From contig JADKFA010000044.1 of assembly GCA_016717725.1 (NCBI GenBank), forward strand, positions 62,001 to 126,000: a DNA stretch of 64,000 bases, read 5' to 3'. Below the pieces are notes generated by a model that was given only the letters and a program-made list of their open reading frames with translations, made no database searches and had not been told where the DNA came from. A program made the translations under genes and the position numbers. Position 1 is the stretch's first letter. Every line of letters begins with the position of its first letter. The stretch is from Bacteroidota bacterium. GTDB taxonomy: Bacteria; Bacteroidota; Bacteroidia; AKYH767-A; OLB10. Shown in pieces: positions 7,596 through 16,882 of this stretch.

Positions 7596-9413
7596 TTGAG
7601 TAACACAACTGCACTCTTTGCACAAGAATTAGAGGTGTTGTTAACCCCTGGAAATTATACTGGTTTTAATATCTCCTGTTTCGGGGCGCGAGATGGAAAC
7701 ATAGATGCTACAGTAACGGGTGGTACTCCTCCCTACACTTATTCATGGACAAATGGAGCAACTACACAAGATCTTACAGCAATAGCAGCTGGTTATTACA
7801 AATTGATAGCAAAAGATTTTTTAGGAAATACAGCAATAGTTGAAATTACACTTACAGAACCTGAACCTATGAATGTAGATCTCTTGTTAAGTAATTTTCC
7901 AAATGGATATAATATTAGTTGTTATAACTGTTTTAATGGTCATATTCTATTACAAGCTGGAGGTGGTATTGGACCTTATACTTATGCCTGGGAAGATGGG
8001 CCAACAACCCAAGATCGTTTCAATTTAGGCAGAGGTGATTATGTCGTAAATATTACAGATGCAAATCAATGCGAACTTAGACCTGAACTTTTTCAGTTGA
8101 CCGAACCTGATCGCTCCGACTGGACACAATTCGGAAATACAGGGAGTGATCCAAGTGTACATTTTATAGGTACTACTGATAATAAAGATTTATTATTTAA
8201 GACCTTAAATTCGGAAAGATTACGAATTGCTGCAAATGGAACAATAAGTATTTCTAGCCTTGCAAGTAATAATGATAATTATGTAAAAAGCAATCAAAAT
8301 GGAAATTTATATATTAGTTCTCCGAGTGTTCCTTGGGAGACTAGAGGAAATAATAATATACAAACCTCGGCTGATTATTTAGGAACAAATAATTCAGCAG
8401 ATTTGATTATTAAAACCAATGCAAATGGAACTGGGGGAGAACGAATTAGAATTAAATCATCAGGTCAAATTGGAATTAATAATAGTAATCCATTATCTTC
8501 TTTTCAATTTGGTAATTATTTAGGATTGAATTGGGATGATAATATAGGTACTGATCCATTCATTGGCTATAATATTTATTTGCAAAATGGTATTAAAAAG
8601 AGAAATGAAATTGGCTTTGCTTCCTTCATGGAATTTGATAATCAAGGGAACTTTGTTTTTGGTCATGAGGGTTCAGGACCAGCCAACTCAACTATTAATT
8701 CGGCACTTACTAGCATAAAATGTTGGAATGATGGTAAAGTTAGCATTGGAAAAAATACAATATCTCAAAACATTCAACTTGAAATTGGTGGAAACACTTT
8801 TGTTGATGGTTTATTAGGCATTGGACTTAATAGTCCGTTAGAGAAACTGCATGTTGCTGGAAGTGCCTTATTTACTTTTGACAATACGCCCATTATTAGT
8901 GTGCCATTTATTCAAACACTTTCGAATGGGTATAATACTACTTCTTCCCCTTCCTTTACATGGTGGAACGATATTAATACCGGAATATTTCATGACAAGG
9001 ATAACCATGTGGGGATAAGTGCCGGAGGAGTGGAAATTATTAGAATGGCCAATATAAACAACCAACCTTCTGTTGGAATTGGTATCGATCCTTCAACTGC
9101 CATTTTAAGCTCAACTGATTACACTTTATTAGTTAATGGGAAACTAGGTGCGAAAGAAATCTATTGCTCCTTAGGAAATCCTTGGCCCGATTATGTTTTT
9201 GAAAGTGACTACGAACTCTTAACCATAACTTCACTCCGCAACTTCGTTTCAAAAAACAAGCATCTTCCCGGTGTACCTTCTGCAAGCGAACTAGAAAACA
9301 TGGGTGCAAATATGATGGAATTGATGAGCAAGGCGTATGAAAAAATTGAAGAGCTGCATTTGTATATTTTTGATTTAGAAGAGCGGTTACGAAAATTGGA
9401 AGAAGGGAAATAA
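7596..9413 (+). CDS. Secreted SprB-repeat / tail-fibre-like protein with S74-type C-terminus
   Basis: Two SprB-type repeats open the protein: FNISCFGARDGNIDATVTGG with PPYTYSWTNGATTQDL, and YNISCYNCFNGHILLQAGGG with PYTYAWEDGPTTQD. A long shaft follows, resembling phage tail-fibre and S74 surface proteins (KDLLFKTLNSERLRIAANG; GIGLNSPLEKLHVAGSALF). The end, YVFESDYELLTITSLRNFVS then KHLPGVPSASELENMG and a coiled coil KAYEKIEELHLYIFDLEERL, is the conserved tail of endosialidase-chaperone-like proteins. The only start in this frame is a TTG at 7596, which would leave a clipped signal peptide (LSNTTALFAQ). The proper start is probably ATG 7472, out of frame across the heptamer array. Its job is probably cell-surface attachment or self-trimerising fibre formation. 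Confidence 0.8.
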   Translation: MSNTTALFAQELEVLLTPGNYTGFNISCFGARDGNIDATVTGGTPPYTYSWTNGATTQDLTAIAAGYYKLIAKDFLGNTAIVEITLTEPEPMNVDLLLSNFPNGYNISCYNCFNGHILLQAGGGIGPYTYAWEDGPTTQDRFNLGRGDYVVNITDANQCELRPELFQLTEPDRSDWTQFGNTGSDPSVHFIGTTDNKDLLFKTLNSERLRIAANGTISISSLASNNDNYVKSNQNGNLYISSPSVPWETRGNNNIQTSADYLGTNNSADLIIKTNANGTGGERIRIKSSGQIGINNSNPLSSFQFGNYLGLNWDDNIGTDPFIGYNIYLQNGIKKRNEIGFASFMEFDNQGNFVFGHEGSGPANSTINSALTSIKCWNDGKVSIGKNTISQNIQLEIGGNTFVDGLLGIGLNSPLEKLHVAGSALFTFDNTPIISVPFIQTLSNGYNTTSSPSFTWWNDINTGIFHDKDNHVGISAGGVEIIRMANINNQPSVGIGIDPSTAILSSTDYTLLVNGKLGAKEIYCSLGNPWPDYVFESDYELLTITSLRNFVSKNKHLPGVPSASELENMGANMMELMSKAYEKIEELHLYIFDLEERLRKLEEGK

Positions 9414-9459
9414 TAATATTTTTCTGATACTATTTTCTTTATTATTTAATTATACCATC

Positions 9460-11058
9460 ATGAAAATTCTCACTTCATCACTAATCTTTGGACTAATTGT
9501 CATTTGTTTAATTCCATTTTACGGAATTGCACAATCTTATAAGAATGTTTGCTTAACGAATAATACAGCTGCTGAAAGTGGAACAAATATTATCAAAAAC
9601 GAGAACAACGAATTTTTCATTTTGTCTTTTATAAGACCTTTCACTAATTCATTATCGCGACTTGGAATAACCAAAACAGATTCTTTATTCAATCCTTTGT
9701 TTACAAAATTAATCGGTGACAGTACAATAAATTACTTCCCGCAAGGCTTAAGTCAACTTTATGACTCGACTATTATTTTAGTTAGTTCCTCTGTGGAATT
9801 TATACCAAACAACCATAGCTTCACCTCAATTATTAAAATGAATTATCAAGGTGATACTATTTGGACAACAAATATTAAAGATTCCACAAACAATATATTC
9901 CTGAAATTAATACATACCTCTGGCGATAGTCTATTTTTTATAGGAACAACTTCAGATACTTCATCCAATGGATTTCGCAAGGGTCTATTCTATATCTATA
10001 ATCACAAAACGAACTCCAAAATCTTCGCACAAAGCTTTAATAAAAATCAAAATATTAATTTCATCAATGGAGTATCCAATAACATTAAAAATACATTTAA
10101 TATATATGGTATATCGACAATAAATACGACAAGCAATTTTGTCAAACCGATTTTTTTAGAATGTAAATCTGATGGAACACTTCTTTCCTCGTACACATTA
10201 AATGATACAATAAATACAGATTATGTTCAATTGATTAATTCGAAAAAAACCGGAAATACTTTCATAGGCTTTGAACGCTTTTCCGCAAATCAAGTTTCAG
10301 GGTATGTATATTTGATCATAGATACTTCAAGTAATATTACTACTTGCAAACGTATATATAATGGGGTCCAAGATATTAATTTTTTCTCTAGTATATACAT
10401 TGATACTTCGCAAACCATTCTTATAAGCAGGGGGCCAGAAATCATTAGTATTGATAGTACGGGGTATATTTCTGGATCTAATTATACATTTCAAAATAGT
10501 GCTTATCCTTTAGCTAGTATTGTTTATTATGATGGTTTTTCGCTTGGTCACAAATCACTTTTTATCGGAAATGCTGGGTTATTCTTGACTTCAAAAGCAG
10601 ACATAGCTATTCTTGAAGTGGATAACTATGGTTTGGGGTGTAGCAATGCTCCGTTAATTGAAACGTCAATTAATTTCACTATCAATTTCATAAATGATAC
10701 GTTAACAGTTGATACATTATTCGACTTCGAATATTCTCACGGCATAAGTCTCAATTCCCATACTTTAAATCAATTAAACCTTTGTCCGAATACATCTATA
10801 AATTCACAGATTGTAAATAATAATAATGACGTATTAATTTATCCAAATCCAACTTTCAATTCAGTTAAAATTACAACGAATAAACCTGTGAAAAAAATTT
10901 CAGTTTACACTATTGCTGGACACAAAATCTTCCAAGATATTTATAGAGCAGAAACAGAGTTAAATATTAATTTGGACTTTGTAAATACAGGATTATACAT
11001 GATAAATATTCTCTTCGAAGATAATAGTACTATTAATAAGAAATTTATTAAACTATAA
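9460..11058 (+). CDS. T9SS type-A sorting domain protein
   Basis: A secreted protein of 532 aa with a signal peptide (MKILTSSLIFGLIVICLIPF, cleaved near GIAQ). The body is beta-rich with a recurring strand pattern (NSLSRLGITKTDSLFNPLFT; EIISIDSTGYISGSNYTF) that suggests a propeller-like fold. The last 80 residues are a T9SS type-A sorting domain: VLIYPNPTFNSVKITTNKPV, KKISVYTIAGHKIF, GLYMINILFEDNSTINKKFI. It begins 46 bp after the tail-fibre-like gene and ends 2 bp before the next gene, so the three could be one operon. The gene at 13374 is a paralogue with the same plan and a similar upstream stretch. Confidence 0.8.
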   Translation: MKILTSSLIFGLIVICLIPFYGIAQSYKNVCLTNNTAAESGTNIIKNENNEFFILSFIRPFTNSLSRLGITKTDSLFNPLFTKLIGDSTINYFPQGLSQLYDSTIILVSSSVEFIPNNHSFTSIIKMNYQGDTIWTTNIKDSTNNIFLKLIHTSGDSLFFIGTTSDTSSNGFRKGLFYIYNHKTNSKIFAQSFNKNQNINFINGVSNNIKNTFNIYGISTINTTSNFVKPIFLECKSDGTLLSSYTLNDTINTDYVQLINSKKTGNTFIGFERFSANQVSGYVYLIIDTSSNITTCKRIYNGVQDINFFSSIYIDTSQTILISRGPEIISIDSTGYISGSNYTFQNSAYPLASIVYYDGFSLGHKSLFIGNAGLFLTSKADIAILEVDNYGLGCSNAPLIETSINFTINFINDTLTVDTLFDFEYSHGISLNSHTLNQLNLCPNTSINSQIVNNNNDVLIYPNPTFNSVKITTNKPVKKISVYTIAGHKIFQDIYRAETELNINLDFVNTGLYMINILFEDNSTINKKFIKL

Positions 11059-11060
11059 AT

Positions 11061-13169
11061 ATGAAGAATCATAAAATTCTACTAATCTCTTTATTAATTT
11101 CTAGTGTTGTTTCGAGTAAACAAACATACAGTCAAGATCTGTTAAATCAATACTCATTTATTCAACCCAACATTTATCCTGCTAATCTTACTAAAAATCT
11201 TAATACATCTGCGAATGTTGGAGCAATTGTTTGGGTAAATCCTCAAAATAATCCATTCACTTCTTACAATGGAGAATATGAAATATTAATGAGATCCGAT
11301 TGGCTTTTTTGGCATAATTATACCCAACAAGGTGCTGGGTTCGGGCTAGCTGTATCTTACAATATAGAAGTCGTTTCATTCCCATTTATACCTGATTGTA
11401 TTAAAGAAGCTCAAGGCTGCGGATCAAATAATCCCAACTTGAATAGAAATTTATTGATGCCGAATGATCCTTATGATAATTCTACGAAGAGCTGGGATTA
11501 TGTGAAAAGAATAATTCCTAACACTAAATTCGGTGTTAAGGGTTCTAGTCTTGCTTCCTTTGTTTATGCTATCGACAATCCATTGTTTACAACAAATCGC
11601 AATTATTTCCCACACACAATTTTAAAGCATACCGTTAGCATACATTGTGAAGTAAATTCCGCGGGAAATCCTACGACACCTCCCATCTTTAAATTTTCAT
11701 GGTTACATGATAATACCAGAGGTCGTATGAAATATTATCCATTTTGTCCAAATGGCTATGCAAATTGTGGTGAAAGTCAATATGATGTTTGTTTCAATCC
11801 TCGAATCCTACATAGATCACCAACACATGCTTACAACGAAACTCAAACAAACGCTATATTACCAGGAGCAGGCACAATAAATTATTTTGACTATAATGAT
11901 ATTATTAATTCGAACTGCAATCTTTCTTCAATAATAACATTGTATCCTTTACCTAATTGGATGTTTTATAACGGTGGGTATATAAGAGCTTACCTTCCAC
12001 CTTACACATTGGTTACAGCTCCTTTATATCAAAGTGAGGGTAGAGTTATTGCCGGGTATGAATCCGATCCAAATATAACAAATCAATTTAACGCAATGTA
12101 TGGTGTTAAACAAAACTATACTATTAATTCGAACATTGACATCGTCAATACAGAAATAAGCCAATCAGATAGAATCTTTTACAACCCCAGCGATGTAACT
12201 ATTACAGCCCCAAATTTATATTTCCCATCCCATTATTCTTTCAGAACTATACGTGGTGTTTATCCTACACCTGCGGAAGTTTTGGCCGACAATACTGCGA
12301 TAAATGGCGGGCCATTTATTGATCCTAGAGTAGTGCCTGTGCGTACAGATTTACGTTGCGAGGATGTGGCGAATTTCCCTCACGACGCATCTATTCCCGA
12401 TGATGCTAAGTACGCTTCTCTGTATCGCTTGGCAGCAGGAAGTAAACTTACCTTGGAGCCCTGTGTTAGCGTGTTTGATGCTGCGTTTATTCTTAATCCG
12501 GGTTCTACATTAGAACTCTCCAATAAAACATCTATCATCGGTTTGCATCGAGTAGCTATTGATCGTTACGGTGGTCGACTCATTGAAAAATATGAATTAA
12601 ATAGCGGTATACTCTACTTGCAAAAGAAAACCGAAACAGCTCTTGCTCCGAATACATACTACGTAAATTCAAAAATATTTGCTGGAGAAAATGTAGATGT
12701 CTCCTCTCTGGTTGGCCCTTACATTGCATCCACTGGAACTAACTTAGAACTCATCGCCAGTGATTATATTAAATTAGATCACGGCTTTCATGCAGAAGCC
12801 GGCGCTGAAGTGAAAATTCAAATTGATCCCCTTATGCAAATACCTCCCTGTCCTCCACCTGCAAGCGGAGGAAGTGGAAATAGGTTTGCAAATCTTTCTG
12901 CCAACTCAATAGTTGACGCTACGGCTCATATTAAACTTTTGCCAACACTCTTTACCAATTCAACCGGCATCTACTCCGAAAATAAAAATGAAGATCCCAT
13001 TGTTTCCGTAGAAGTATTAGATGCGAGTGGGAAAAAGATAAAGCAAATCAACGAAATCAATGATTATTTTATAGAAGTAGATTTAGCTAGTATGAATGAC
13101 GGAATGTATTTCTTCATTATTCAAACAAATAATAATAGAAAAGTGTTGAAGGGAGTGAAGCAAAATTAA
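11061..13169 (+). CDS. T9SS type-A sorting domain protein, 702 aa
   Basis: This has an N-terminal signal peptide (MKNHKILLISLLISSVVSSK ... TYSQ). The N-terminal 400 residues are unfamiliar, rich in Asn, Pro and aromatic residues, with paired cysteines (IPDCIKEAQGCGSNN; CPNGYANCGESQYDVC). From about residue 470 comes a module frequent in secreted Bacteroidota proteins (LEPCVSVFDAAFILNPGSTL; ELIASDYIKLDHGFHAEAGA, a GFHAEAG-type beta-coil). Residues after about 600 form a sorting domain ending DGMYFFIIQTNNNRKVLKGV. It starts 2 bp after the previous stop, which suggests co-transcription. The substrate or binding target is unknown. Confidence 0.75.
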   Translation: MKNHKILLISLLISSVVSSKQTYSQDLLNQYSFIQPNIYPANLTKNLNTSANVGAIVWVNPQNNPFTSYNGEYEILMRSDWLFWHNYTQQGAGFGLAVSYNIEVVSFPFIPDCIKEAQGCGSNNPNLNRNLLMPNDPYDNSTKSWDYVKRIIPNTKFGVKGSSLASFVYAIDNPLFTTNRNYFPHTILKHTVSIHCEVNSAGNPTTPPIFKFSWLHDNTRGRMKYYPFCPNGYANCGESQYDVCFNPRILHRSPTHAYNETQTNAILPGAGTINYFDYNDIINSNCNLSSIITLYPLPNWMFYNGGYIRAYLPPYTLVTAPLYQSEGRVIAGYESDPNITNQFNAMYGVKQNYTINSNIDIVNTEISQSDRIFYNPSDVTITAPNLYFPSHYSFRTIRGVYPTPAEVLADNTAINGGPFIDPRVVPVRTDLRCEDVANFPHDASIPDDAKYASLYRLAAGSKLTLEPCVSVFDAAFILNPGSTLELSNKTSIIGLHRVAIDRYGGRLIEKYELNSGILYLQKKTETALAPNTYYVNSKIFAGENVDVSSLVGPYIASTGTNLELIASDYIKLDHGFHAEAGAEVKIQIDPLMQIPPCPPPASGGSGNRFANLSANSIVDATAHIKLLPTLFTNSTGIYSENKNEDPIVSVEVLDASGKKIKQINEINDYFIEVDLASMNDGMYFFIIQTNNNRKVLKGVKQN

Positions 13170-13195
13170 TTAAGTTAAATACAAACAGAAATAAC

Positions 13196-13321
13196 ATGAT
13201 GCATTTAAAAAAGAAAGCAAGAACACTATCTGAAAGCAAGGCGCATGAAAAAATTGAAGAACTACATTTGTATATTTTTGAGTTAGAAGAGCGGTTACGA
13301 AATATGGAAGAAAGGAAATAG
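13196..13321 (+). pseudogene. Remnant of an S74/tail-fibre C-terminus
   Basis: A 41-codon frame reads KAHEKIEELHLYIFELEERL and ends RNMEERK. This is nearly the same as the end of the tail-fibre-like gene at 9324-9413 (KAYEKIEELHLYIFDLEERL). Similarity continues into the spacer before the next T9SS gene. It is best read as the stub of a duplicated fibre gene left when the adjacent T9SS gene was copied. A short peptide could still be made from the paired ATGs at 13196/13199. Confidence 0.7.
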
Positions 13322-13373
13322 TATTCAGATTTTTTCACCTATTCTCTTTGTTTTAATTATTAATTCCTCAATC

Positions 13374-14969
13374 ATGAAAAGAACGATATTGATTCTATTC
13401 CTTTTATGTGCCTTTAATCTTATAAATGCACAATCTTACTTTACGTCATCGTTTGGTTTGCTAGGGCAGGATCATGTAGGTCGCAAAATGTTTCATATTA
13501 ATGATACCTTAAATATAATTATAGGCAATTCCCGTGTACAAAATGGTGATCCCAAAGGCACACTTTATCAATTGGATAGTATGTATAATTTAGTCTCAAC
13601 CAAAATTTTTAACGATTCGAATTTGAGTGGTACACTCGATAATGTTTATACCTTAACTGATTCCACTTTTATAATAACTTCTACTACATCAACAGATACA
13701 ATTCCTACCAAGTTATCATTAACTTTACTTTGCCTTGACAATAAAATTGATACTTTATGGACGATAACTTATAGTGATACTGTTTATAGAATGGTGGGTA
13801 GCGTTTTACATTTTGAAAACGACACGCTATATTTAATGTGCAATAAATTTAGCATGAATACTTCCATGTATGGTGAGCCTAGCCTGATAGCAATTGATAT
13901 CACAACAAGACAAATATTATTCAATAGAGAATATAGCATGTTTCCCAATTGGGAAACTCGTGTTGCTTCATATATTTATCATGAACATAGAAATAGTTTC
14001 TTTTTATCCCTTTATAATATGGAAGACAGCATTTCCCTCTTACCTAAACCATACTTAGTAGAAATAAATAAAATAGGAAATATATTGAATTTTTGGCAGT
14101 TTCAAGACTCTATGGAGTCATTAGGGCCCGGTCTAATTTACAATGAAACTACCAAAGATTTAAATATTTTATATGAAGATGTCACTTCTCCCAATTGGAT
14201 TCCCGATGGATTTGTTGTATGTGTTTTAGACTCCAATTTACAAATAAAACACAGCAATAAATATTATAATAATTGGTTTCCCGTCTCAAAAGTTATTTTA
14301 AATCCGATAACTTCTGAACTTGTGTTTTTATCGGGGGGAAATATATTTATTTTAGATACTACAGGAAACATGGTAAGTAATTATAACTATTATAGTCCAA
14401 CATTTCCTCTTTTACAAATCAATAATCAATCGGCTTCTGTTATAAACAATGATTTATATGTTGTTGGACTGACTCAATACACATTAAGTAGCGATCAAGA
14501 AATGTTGATTTCAAAATGCGACTTTTCAGGTGTTGGATGCTATATAAATCCCGTTGCTTTTACATCTTCTCCTTATTCATTTCAAATGATGCCAAGTATA
14601 AATATAGTCACAATAGACAGTACCACGATATTATTGAGCCAGCCACAGTTTAGTATTCAATCGCTCGTTTTAAATCGCTTTGATCAATGCATCCCAAATG
14701 CAGTTTCAGAAAATTCGAATAATATGGAAAAGGGCATTGCGGTTTACCCAAATCCATTCGCCGATTATTTTCATTTAGACGGATTAGAATCTAACAAAGA
14801 ATATAATTTAACTTTTATAAACTCCTTGGGAAGTATTGTCGCTACCCAAACAATTTCGAACGCAGAATCGATACAAATTGATTGTCTTAAATCTCTTCCA
14901 AGTAATATATATACATTAATAATTACTAATAACGAATTTGTACTGGTAAAAAAAATTGTAAAACAGTGA
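13374..14969 (+). CDS. T9SS type-A sorting domain protein, paralogue of the 9460 gene
   Basis: A 531-aa secreted protein with signal peptide MKRTILILFLLCAFNLINAQ. The body alternates short strand-turn segments (LYQLDSMYNLVSTKIFNDSN; NIFILDTTGNMVSNYNYYSP), similar in plan and length to the gene at 9460. The C-terminal sorting domain is clear: GIAVYPNPFADYFHLDGL, YNLTFINSLGSIVATQTI, NIYTLIITNNEFVLVKKIVK. It follows the fibre-gene remnant just as its paralogue follows the intact fibre gene, so it probably arose by a block duplication. No enzymatic motif is visible; a surface or extracellular role is likely. Confidence 0.78.
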   Translation: MKRTILILFLLCAFNLINAQSYFTSSFGLLGQDHVGRKMFHINDTLNIIIGNSRVQNGDPKGTLYQLDSMYNLVSTKIFNDSNLSGTLDNVYTLTDSTFIITSTTSTDTIPTKLSLTLLCLDNKIDTLWTITYSDTVYRMVGSVLHFENDTLYLMCNKFSMNTSMYGEPSLIAIDITTRQILFNREYSMFPNWETRVASYIYHEHRNSFFLSLYNMEDSISLLPKPYLVEINKIGNILNFWQFQDSMESLGPGLIYNETTKDLNILYEDVTSPNWIPDGFVVCVLDSNLQIKHSNKYYNNWFPVSKVILNPITSELVFLSGGNIFILDTTGNMVSNYNYYSPTFPLLQINNQSASVINNDLYVVGLTQYTLSSDQEMLISKCDFSGVGCYINPVAFTSSPYSFQMMPSINIVTIDSTTILLSQPQFSIQSLVLNRFDQCIPNAVSENSNNMEKGIAVYPNPFADYFHLDGLESNKEYNLTFINSLGSIVATQTISNAESIQIDCLKSLPSNIYTLIITNNEFVLVKKIVKQ

Positions 14970-15005
14970 TGAAAATAATAGTGTGAAGCAAAATTAGTAA
15001 TTCAT

Positions 15006-15479
15006 CTACTCCTCCAAATTCTCCACATTGTAAAAAATAATTCCCAATTTGCCTTCGTCACTTACTACAATAAAAGTTTCTTTTAAATTGGTTCGACTAC
15101 ATTTTACTTTGTAAAGTAATTTTAGTTGATTGCACCCTGATTCTTCATCATACTTTTTTTCTTCGCTTATAAATTCGAAGGATTGAATGGGACCCGTGGT
15201 GTCTAGTAAGCGAATAAATTTTTGCACTTTCACTTCCATGCTTTCGCTTTGATTAAAGCTGGATGTGAAATAATCATTCACGCGATCGTAGTTTTCGTTT
15301 TTCAAATCCGTGAGAAGTGTCTCTACTAATTTTTTTGCTTCGTCTGATTTTACTTCAGCCGAACCACAACTGCCCAGAAAATTCATTAAAAAGAATAGAG
15401 AAATAAAATGGAAAATAAATTTTAGTCTTGAAGAATGATTTTTACTTTTCATATTTTGTGTTTTCATGATGATAATCAT
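15006..15479 (-). CDS. Putative lipoprotein, DUF4019/SnoaL-like size
   Basis: A lipoprotein signal peptide ends in the lipobox FLGSC (Cys near residue 39 from the first Met). After it comes a mixed alpha/beta domain of about 115 aa (EAKKLVETLLTDLKNENYDR, VNDYFTSSFNQSESMEVKVQ, LKLLYKVKCSRTNLKETFIV). This pattern, a helix pair and then a curved sheet, is common to small NTF2-like lipoproteins of Bacteroidota, but I cannot assign a family firmly. The true start may be the Met at 15464 or 15452 rather than 15479, since MIIIM precedes a better n-region. It is oriented opposite to the T9SS genes on its left and divergent from the peroxiredoxin gene. Confidence 0.65.
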   Translation of the reverse strand: MIIIMKTQNMKSKNHSSRLKFIFHFISLFFLMNFLGSCGSAEVKSDEAKKLVETLLTDLKNENYDRVNDYFTSSFNQSESMEVKVQKFIRLLDTTGPIQSFEFISEEKKYDEESGCNQLKLLYKVKCSRTNLKETFIVVSDEGKLGIIFYNVENLEE

Positions 15480-15576
15480 AATGTGGTGTTGAGTGTGTTA
15501 TATGTCATTCGAGTCAACATCTCCATAACGATTCCCAAATGTAACTATTGTTACTGATTTAATGAATTGACAAAAC

Positions 15577-15584
15577 TACTTTTG
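15577..15584 (+). promoter_or_regulatory. Putative -7 box (TACTTTTG) of the peroxiredoxin gene
   Basis: TACTTTTG matches the Bacteroidota TAnnTTTG box and ends 19 bp before the ATG. The nearest suitable upstream TTG (15548) is about 26 bp away, a little far for a -33 element. Confidence 0.45.
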
Positions 15585-15603
15585 TAAAACAAATAAAAAG
15601 AAT

Positions 15604-16329
15604 ATGGAAAATCAAGAAATTAAAATACAACCCGTAACCGCTATGCCCAGAATTGGAGACAAGGCTCCTTCTTTTAAAGCCGTAACAACACAAGGAGATA
15701 TAAATTTCCCGGCTGACTATAAAGGAAGTTGGGTGATCTTATTTAGTCACCCCGCCGACTTTACACCTGTTTGCACATCTGAGTTCATGACGTTCGCAAC
15801 CTTAGAAAAGAAATTTAATGATGCCAATTGTAAGTTGGTTGGTTTGTCTGTTGATGGACTTTATAGTCACATTGCTTGGCTTAGAACCATCAAAGAAAAG
15901 ATTGAATATAAAGGAATGAAGAATGTTGAAGTCACATTTCCTTTAATTGAAGATATTACCATGGAGGTGGCAACTAAATACGGAATGATGATGCCTGGTG
16001 AAAGCAGCACAAAAGCAGTTCGAGCCGTTTTTGTTATAGACCCTAAAGGTATCATTAGAACCATCATTTATTATCCGCTAAGTTTAGGTCGAAATTTTGA
16101 TGAATTGTACAGAGTAATTATTGCACTTCAAACTGCTGATGAATTTTCAATAGCTACACCTGCCGACTGGAGACCAGGAGATGACGTCATCGTTCCAACA
16201 GCGGGATCATGTGGTGTTGCTAAGGAAAGAATGGATAATCAAGATGAAAATACGCATTGCCATGACTGGTTCTTTTGCACCAAGAAACTAGATAAAGAAA
16301 CTGTACTTAAAAAAATAATCAAAAATTAA
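15604..16329 (+). CDS. Peroxiredoxin (AhpC/Prx6-type)
   Basis: A 241-aa cytosolic thiol peroxidase that reduces hydrogen peroxide and organic peroxides. The thioredoxin fold starts MPRIGDKAPSFKAVTTQGDI. The peroxidatic Cys lies in HPADFTPVCTSEF, and the conserved Arg of the active site in RAVFVIDPKGIIRTIIYYPL. The long C-terminal arm (ADWRPGDDVIVP) is typical of the Prx6 / archaeal-type branch. Extra cysteines at GSCGVAKER and CHDWFFCTKK resemble the resolving cysteines of the archaeal hexadecamer enzymes. It is monocistronic: it has its own candidate promoter and is followed by a strong terminator. Such genes are often induced by peroxide, but no regulator gene lies next to it. Confidence 0.93.
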   Translation: MENQEIKIQPVTAMPRIGDKAPSFKAVTTQGDINFPADYKGSWVILFSHPADFTPVCTSEFMTFATLEKKFNDANCKLVGLSVDGLYSHIAWLRTIKEKIEYKGMKNVEVTFPLIEDITMEVATKYGMMMPGESSTKAVRAVFVIDPKGIIRTIIYYPLSLGRNFDELYRVIIALQTADEFSIATPADWRPGDDVIVPTAGSCGVAKERMDNQDENTHCHDWFFCTKKLDKETVLKKIIKN

Positions 16330-16350
16330 TAGAATAAATTACACACATGA

Positions 16351-16387
16351 ATCGATGCTCACTTTAAAAGTGAACATCGATTTTTTT
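16351..16387 (+). terminator. Rho-independent terminator after the peroxiredoxin gene
   Basis: A hairpin with arms ATCGATGCTCACTTT and AAAGTGAACATCGAT (one mismatched pair) is followed by seven T residues. Confidence 0.85.
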
Positions 16388-16882
16388 ATGATAGGGGTGT
16401 CCTATTAATTAGTGCTTACTTAATAAGTAGTAAGAATTTAATTTATTATTACTTAGATATTACTTTCAGGTACACACATGCAATCAAATTAACCTAATTT
16501 AAAATAATTCCATACATCATACTTTATATTTTATATTTTATAGGGATATTATTTAAATTAATCCATTAACTTTTAGATCACGTCGTCTTAGAGGCAGGTA
16601 TGACCTGCCTCTAAGACGACGTGATATTTATAGAGAGATAATCCTAGTTGAGACAAGGCATGCCTTGTCTCAACTAGATATGCCTTGTTTCTTTAAGATA
16701 ATTGGTAAATAAATTGCGATCCCGCAAGAGGGTTTACTTATTCAGTAAGCCATAATTAAAATGAGTTAATGAATTCGATTCATTTTTAAAACTCTTTTAT
16801 TCTCTTGAAAAGAAACTACAATAACATTTCTAAGTGAAACCAATCAGAAAAAAAATACATGCTCAAAAAAATGAACAACATT
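16388..16882. repeat. A+T-rich spacer with two perfect palindromes
   Basis: No gene is visible. The first inverted repeat (16577-16625) has 23-bp perfect arms, starting ATCACGTCGTCTTAGAGG, around a 3-base loop. The second (16644-16677) has 17-bp perfect arms with no loop, centred on GGCATGCC. Neither is followed by a T-run, so they do not look like simple terminators. Part of the second arm (TGCCTTGT) occurs again at 16681. Confidence 0.8.
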
